Origin: Watersipora subatra
Taxonomy: Eukaryota; Bryozoa; Gymnolaemata; Cheilostomatida; Watersiporidae
Assembly (NCBI RefSeq): GCF_963576615.1
Contig: NC_088717.1
Coordinates: 36,287,802 to 36,351,801, forward strand
Direction of reading: 5' to 3'
Length of the DNA stretch: 64,000 nt
In this document: one piece after another, positions 60,201-64,000 of the stretch
Position numbering within the stretch: the first letter of the stretch is position 1
Layout of the letters: the number at the start of each line of letters is the position of its first letter
Made by a program: the position numbers and the translations under genes
The notes under the pieces: generated by a model
The model's input: the letters and a program-made list of their open reading frames with translations, nothing else
Databases searched by the model: none
Told to the model about the DNA's origin: nothing

Positions 60201-61207
60201 TTATCTCTTTATTTTGAGATTCTCGCATCATTTTAGAAAAACGCACTGTTTAGTCAAGGTTTTTTCCATTTTATGTTTTTCTTTTGGCGAACCGTATCCG
60301 CTGTACAATGTTTAATAGCCATAGCCTTGTAAATATCAGTGTTTAATAGGGAACTGAGGATTGTCTCATCTACCTTATTTGAAACTTGCTCAAAATCAAA
60401 TAAAAACAGCTGGTCATGGTCGTTTGTACATATCAGCTTACAAAGAATGTTACTCCACTCACCAAACATTTGATATCATACTTTGCTTTTAGAATAAGCT
60501 CACACCAGTTTTTAGTTTCATATTTGTGACCTATTTTAAGAAATATTACCATAATATTAGAGCTTGCTTTCACAATTTCTTGGCTTATATATGCAGTTAT
60601 ATTATTATTTACCTTTGCTTTTGTTTATGGAAATTTCATTGTATGTTGCTAGCACTTTGTGTTATTTCTCAACATATAGCATAGTTTGTTGTGGCTGCTG
60701 CATAGTTTACTTGAATGTACTCCTGACGTGGCCACTGCATGGCTCATCATACATTTTTCACGATCGGGCAATTGATGTGGAACGGACGCGAATTTCGCGT
60801 GTCCATTCAGAAACATTTTGTAAGTTTCACTTTTGTCTATAAGCAATCATTGTTGTGCAGTAAGAGTCCGCCCTATCTCAAAAGTTATTTAATGAGGTTA
60901 CTTAATATTTTGTTAGACAATATATGTAAATAAATTTACTCATATTTCAATGACAAATCAACCTTGTTCATCTTATTGACTTTTACCTCATCGAGTAAAA
61001 AATGGTGCCGTCAGGGCTGATCCGCAAAAGTTTGTTGTCGGTAGTTATCCTGTGGAGGTAAGAGTTTTTGCCATTGTAGAAGTATGTGTCAGGTGTCCAT
61101 AGCTTTTTGAGCAGTTCTATGTGCACTGCGATCTCCTTGCTAGCTCCACTGTACACAAGCCTCGGATCATTCCAGGTTTGCCGAAAGTAGCAATCCATCG
61201 AGTAGCT
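47973..61207 (-). CDS. Cys-loop ligand-gated channel subunit, GRD/GABA-A-like (5' exons missing)
   Basis: Minus-strand exons in transcript order: 61207-60987, 57160-57078, 55804-55664, 53458-53306, 52627-52439, 51344-51253, 48245-47973. Total 1152 bp, 383 residues plus stop, all GT-AG and phase-consistent. It encodes ligand loop D (YFRQTW), loop A (WTPDTYFYN), the Cys loop (C-x13-C with YPMDTQEC), M1, M2 ([14 protein letters not shown]), M3, a short basic M3-M4 loop and M4. The family is pentameric GABA/glycine-type receptors of neuronal and muscle membranes. The M3 end ([10 protein letters not shown]) and the TSDR sequence before M2 resemble insect GRD rather than RDL. The signal peptide and first exons were not found. 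Agonist unknown; ion selectivity discussed under findings. Confidence 0.93.
48318..48492. repeat. 175-bp near-perfect inverted repeat
   Basis: 87-bp arms around a single central base (48405) with only about four mismatches. Left: gtggcaaccttgattatgat. Right: its complement atcataatcaaggttgccac. It lies in the receptor intron, about 73 bp upstream of the terminal exon acceptor on the transcribed strand. Confidence 0.95.
48655..48850. repeat. Degenerate minisatellite of about 25 bp
   Basis: Variants of cttgctatatgttaaatac, in the last receptor intron. Confidence 0.8.
48851..51040. other. Intron, mostly unique
   Basis: Part of the receptor intron between the M3-M4 loop and M4 exons. A possible degenerate SINE lies near 50460-50530; otherwise nothing is seen. 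Confidence 0.5.
51045..51180 (+). repeat. tRNA-derived SINE-like element
   Basis: B-box-like gggtttgattcc, then ctctgagcatggcatcagtc and tail tttattagagtaaagattt, ending about 70 bp from the 51253 exon. Confidence 0.65.
51253..51344 (-). CDS. Receptor exon: M3-M4 loop
   Basis: Acceptor gtcttag, donor gtaagt; 92 bp, phase 1 in, phase 0 out. Encodes an acidic stretch ([16 protein letters not shown]), then a basic one (ERKREKARK). Supported by splice sites and phase. Confidence 0.87.
51690..52283. repeat. 22-24-bp minisatellite
   Basis: About 25 units of actcagactatactggcccc plus ctgc, with gaps and substitutions, between the M3-M4 loop and M2-M3 exons. Confidence 0.96.
52439..52627 (-). CDS. 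Receptor exon: M2 and M3
   Basis: Acceptor gttatag, donor gtgagt; 189 bp, phase 1 at both ends. Encodes [20 protein letters not shown], then M3 ([20 protein letters not shown]) and TKHGGGDYH. Confidence 0.96.
52835..53160. repeat. 32-bp minisatellite of hairpin units
   Basis: About ten units of 32 bp (gatgaacctgttcattgagg plus acaatagtccct). Each includes the inverted repeat aatgaac-ct-gttcatt or a variant. Between the M2-M3 and M1 exons. Confidence 0.95.
53306..53458 (-). CDS. Receptor exon: pre-M1, M1 and start of M2
   Basis: Acceptor attttag, donor gtaagg; 153 bp, a conserved family length. Encodes [38 protein letters not shown]. Confidence 0.96.
53905..54135. repeat. Dispersed repeat related to 28595-28800
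   Basis: The second block (ttccgacagtctgatcgcct) is direct relative to the other copy. The first block is inverted. Confidence 0.6.
54136..55663. other. Intron without recognised features
   Basis: Between the M1 exon and the loop B/C exon. No convincing repeat, RNA or gene. Confidence 0.5.
55664..55804 (-). CDS. Receptor exon: loops B, F, C
   Basis: Acceptor aattacag, donor gtaagt; 141 bp, phase 1 at both ends. Using the closer acceptor (tttcccag) would create a stop at the junction, so the upstream one is chosen. Encodes [15 protein letters not shown] and two sequons (NQS, NGS). Confidence 0.9.
56185..56475 (+). repeat. Two SINE-like elements in tandem
   Basis: First: gactggtgcagatgttgtcc with B-box-like gggtttgaatcccg. 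Second, from about 56345: gattagctcagatattagag with tail ggacagacagacaaacaagg. Confidence 0.6.
57078..57160 (-). CDS. Receptor exon: Cys loop
   Basis: Acceptor gcttgtag, donor gtgagt; 83 bp, again the conserved family length. Encodes [20 protein letters not shown], then C, with 13 residues between the two cysteines, and ends MLTILS. Confidence 0.95.
57525..57845. repeat. Dispersed repeat related to 29385-29740
   Basis: Same word order as the TRPV intron copy: aaacatttcaatcagcatgt, attagaaacta, ttctgtcagcc, ttttcatttctcatt. Confidence 0.7.
57846..60986. other. Large receptor intron
   Basis: Mostly unique AT-rich sequence. A SINE-like head is possible at about 59020-59095 (ggaggtcgagggtttgagac). 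Open frames at 58127-58408 and 60564-60842 show no family features. Confidence 0.5.
60987..61207 (-). CDS. Receptor exon: extracellular loops D, A, E
   Basis: Acceptor ttattgtag, donor gtaaaa on the minus strand; 221 bp, phase 0 in, phase 2 out. Contains [26 protein letters not shown] and [15 protein letters not shown]. The 221-bp length equals the conserved exon of vertebrate GABA-A and glycine receptor genes. Confidence 0.95.
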
Positions 61208-61260
61208 CTACAATAATTTTAAGTTCTCAGGCTATTATCCATATATATACTGGATTCTAT

Positions 61261-61292
61261 ATAGATAGATAGATAAATAGATAGATAGCTAT

Positions 61293-61375
<83 letters not shown>

Positions 61376-61428
61376 TATAGATAGATAGAGAGATAGATAG
61401 ATAGATAAATAGATAGAGAGATAGCTAT

Positions 61429-61517
<89 letters not shown>

Positions 61518-61588
61518 CAGATAGATAGATATATAGATAGATAAATAGATAGATAGAGAGATAGATAGATAGATAGAGAGATAGCTAT

Positions 61589-61657
<69 letters not shown>

Positions 61658-61672
61658 CAGATAGATAGATAG

Positions 61673-61702
<30 letters not shown>
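61261..61702. repeat. GATA tetranucleotide microsatellite
   Basis: About 440 bp of gata repeats with internal blocks containing gagagatagctatat that recur, so the array grew partly by segment duplication. It produces a spurious Ser-Ile-Tyr-Leu repeat frame on the minus strand. Lies just upstream of the 61207 exon. Confidence 0.98.
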
Positions 61703-61703
<1 letters not shown>

Positions 61704-64000
61704 TGAACTTTATTGCCATTGGTCAATGCCGGTCGAACAAATTAATTCATGAGACAAAAATAAAGATCAATAAAGTGAATTATGGGTATTGGAAGAAAAA
61801 AAACTATTTTTTGCATAATGCGGAAATCTGGTATAGAGTGGGGTGGATTGCTGGGGGAAGTGGGAATGATTGATTGGGCAGATTGGAGATGTGATCTGAG
61901 TATTTTGCACAGCAAATATCTAAGAACACATTGTTCTCCTCGGCGTTAAAGGCATTTGAACACTGATGTATTATGAAAGACTATTTTCATAAATGACTAA
62001 GTTCTAAGCAATTATGTAAAGAAGCATAGGTTAGTGATACCGTCTGCGGGTTACAGGCTCTAAGCTTTACAGAATCACAGGCTAACAGCCTGGTGCTAAC
62101 TTATGTCACCCATGTTTAAAGTACACTAAATACATCTAAATGCTGTTACAGCAGCTTTCTATTCTAAACTGTGTTACTGTGTGTGTTTATTTATTGTTTA
62201 CGTACGACTAGTGCATTGAGAAGTTCTCTTAGCAAAATTATTGACCAACAATTTAAGACCAAAATGATTTTAATCCAAATCTGGTTTAGTGTTTTTATTG
62301 ACCATTTCATTTACAGGAAGTCTTCGTTTAAAGAGGTATTCAGTCTATGACAAGTCGGAGCAACAATGGACTTTAGTATTGATCTACATGCAATATTTGC
62401 TTAAGGCAAATTCCTTGCAATTATGGCGATACAGTGACGGAACAGTTGTGACCTTGACTGCATGCTGTCACATTAAGTTGGCTAAGCAATGTATCCACCA
62501 TCCACCCATCTCTCAGTCAGTATTTTTCCATGTTAGTCATGTACCCTTTAGAATTATATCTGCTCATAGGGTTCGTTTCTCTTATATTCCCTCACAATGC
62601 TGAAAAAAAAAGTGCTAGTCCTCAAGTTTAATAAATATATAAAAAGACAAAATTATGGTAGTACAGTAGTACACTGCTGCGCATGTTGTTAAATTACGAC
62701 AAAATGGCTAGACCCATTCCTTGCTGATATTTTGGAATAACTTGAGTTTTTAAATTTTTGAAATTTAGGACTAAAATATTAAACAAGAGTTTAATATACT
62801 AGTAAAACAGTGAATAAGGCTTTAATGTGTAAAAAATGAAAAAGTAAAAGACGGAATATTGCCAAATGATGATGAAATGGCCTAACCTATTTAATGACGA
62901 ATTTAATCGACGGGTTTTCTGGAACAAATTACTGTTGTTAAACAAGGAGTACCTGTATTCATATGCTTATTATCTTGTTACGCGGTATACCATAAAAAGC
63001 TTTAAGCTGTAGGCCTTTGTTTATGTACAAATATGTAATTCTCGTTTTAAATATATTAAAGAGGTTTCACAACAATCTTGGAGATATTTTACTTAAAGAA
63101 GCATATCAACACATATATGCTGTAAATACCAGGGGTAAAATAGGAAAAACTGACTTCTTGGAAACCTGAAATTTGTGATCACGTCTGAGTGATTTGTGAT
63201 ATTTGTGAGCATTGTTTTCAATTTGTACCTTCTTTTTTACTTTACTTGAAAAATTGCAATTTTTTGAATAAGTTTAGATGTCGTATGTTGGAAATAACTT
63301 TGTGCATCGCAATAAATGCTTGTTAAGATCTATTTCATTTCATTTGCCAACAAATTCATATGTATGAGGTATCGTCAGCTGAGGTTTGACTGTTAGAGTA
63401 GTGCTGCCATCTTAACCAGATACTAAAATACTGATCGTCCAATGATGAGGGAAGCGGAGTACATCCTTTGAGCCTCTACCTGACTAAGCGGTAGAAATGT
63501 ATAGCTAAATATAGTCTTAATAAATATAAATATAAATATAGCTTATAAGTATAGCTTATATAAATATAGCTTAGTCTTATAAATATAGCTAAATATAATT
63601 TTTTTAGTCTCTGTCACTTAGCGGCATGTAAAAGTAGTAACAAGCAGCAAATCTTAAGAACAATCATCTGATCGCCATCTTCAACAAAATTTGGAGTTAT
63701 TGTCTGAAATGTCATGCCCACTAAAGTCTAAAACTGAAGTATTTGTCAGTCGACCATCGACACTTCTCGTGTCGATTTTAGCATAAATCTGTAGGCATAA
63801 ATAGGCGTAGACCATCTCAATCACTCAGACTGCATCTGTGTGATTTATTCCTACAAATGTTCATAAGAAACGCTGTGTTTACTGATTAGTAGAGGTTTTC
63901 CCATTTCCATAGAGTTAGCATTCCCATAGAGTTAACAGAAATCTGCATAATTATACAGTTGCTAGTAGTAATTAGATCACTTCCTCATTGTCACAGCCCC
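61703..64000. other. No gene recognised
   Basis: Presumably intron or 5' flank of the receptor gene. The expected short upstream exon (about 68 bp in this family) and the signal-peptide exon were looked for on the minus strand and not found. A short aaatatagct repeat lies at 63500-63600. Confidence 0.5.

Noticed and set aside
61289..61726. Ser-Ile-Tyr-Leu repeat protein
   Set aside because: GATA microsatellite.
62289..62603. 104-codon plus-strand frame preceded by a ttacag
   Set aside because: The acceptor-like site is not matched by a convincing donor or family motif.
61208..64000. Search for the upstream receptor exons (signal peptide and the short exon before loop D)
   Set aside because: No minus-strand segment had the expected pattern with proper splice sites; probably outside the window.

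Overview
This is eukaryotic nuclear DNA from an invertebrate: AT-rich by eye, with long introns carrying GT-AG splice signals, small exons, many minisatellites and many tRNA-derived SINE-like repeats. The protein families (an Inactive/Nanchung/OSM-9-type TRPV channel and a GRD-like GABA-A-type Cys-loop subunit) are animal. The repeats feel lophotrochozoan, but the species cannot be fixed from the sequence. All gene models below were assembled by hand from splice sites, reading phase and family knowledge, and every exon junction keeps frame.

Layout. (1) Positions 389-12784, plus strand: the 3' half (S1 to stop, nine exons) of TRPV gene copy 1; its ankyrin exons lie upstream of the window. One intron holds a 3.6-kb DNA-transposon-like element with inverted termini and a decayed minus-strand gene with XPG/FEN1-like motifs. 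(2) 12785-18845: intergenic, mostly satellites and a SINE. (3) 18846-44818, plus strand: TRPV gene copy 2, complete, with two alternative homologous first exons and sixteen shared downstream exons; the models give 831 or 835 residues. (4) 44819-47972: intergenic. (5) 47973-61207, minus strand: seven exons of a Cys-loop receptor subunit, from ligand-binding loop D to the stop after M4; the signal peptide and first exons are beyond 61207 or outside the window. (6) 61208-64000: a GATA microsatellite and sequence without a recognisable gene.

The two TRPV genes are a tandem duplication. Eight of the nine exons they share in this window have identical lengths (173, 137, 105, 168, 103, 219, 180, 74 bp); the S1-S2 loop exon is 89 versus 92 bp. 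The S4-S5 exon and the pore/S6/TRP-helix exon are almost identical in DNA while the others have diverged, which suggests gene conversion or very strong constraint. TRPV copy 2 and the receptor gene are convergent. Both families sit in sensory or neuronal membranes, but nothing here links them functionally.

Most worth a second look: the alternative TRPV first exons, only one of which carries an N-myristoylation-type start; the TIR element with a nuclease-like gene; an acidic residue at the charge-filter position of the Cys-loop subunit; a 175-bp near-perfect hairpin just before the last receptor exon; a 404-bp TIR element whose empty site is preserved in the paralogous intron; and several minisatellites whose units are themselves palindromes.
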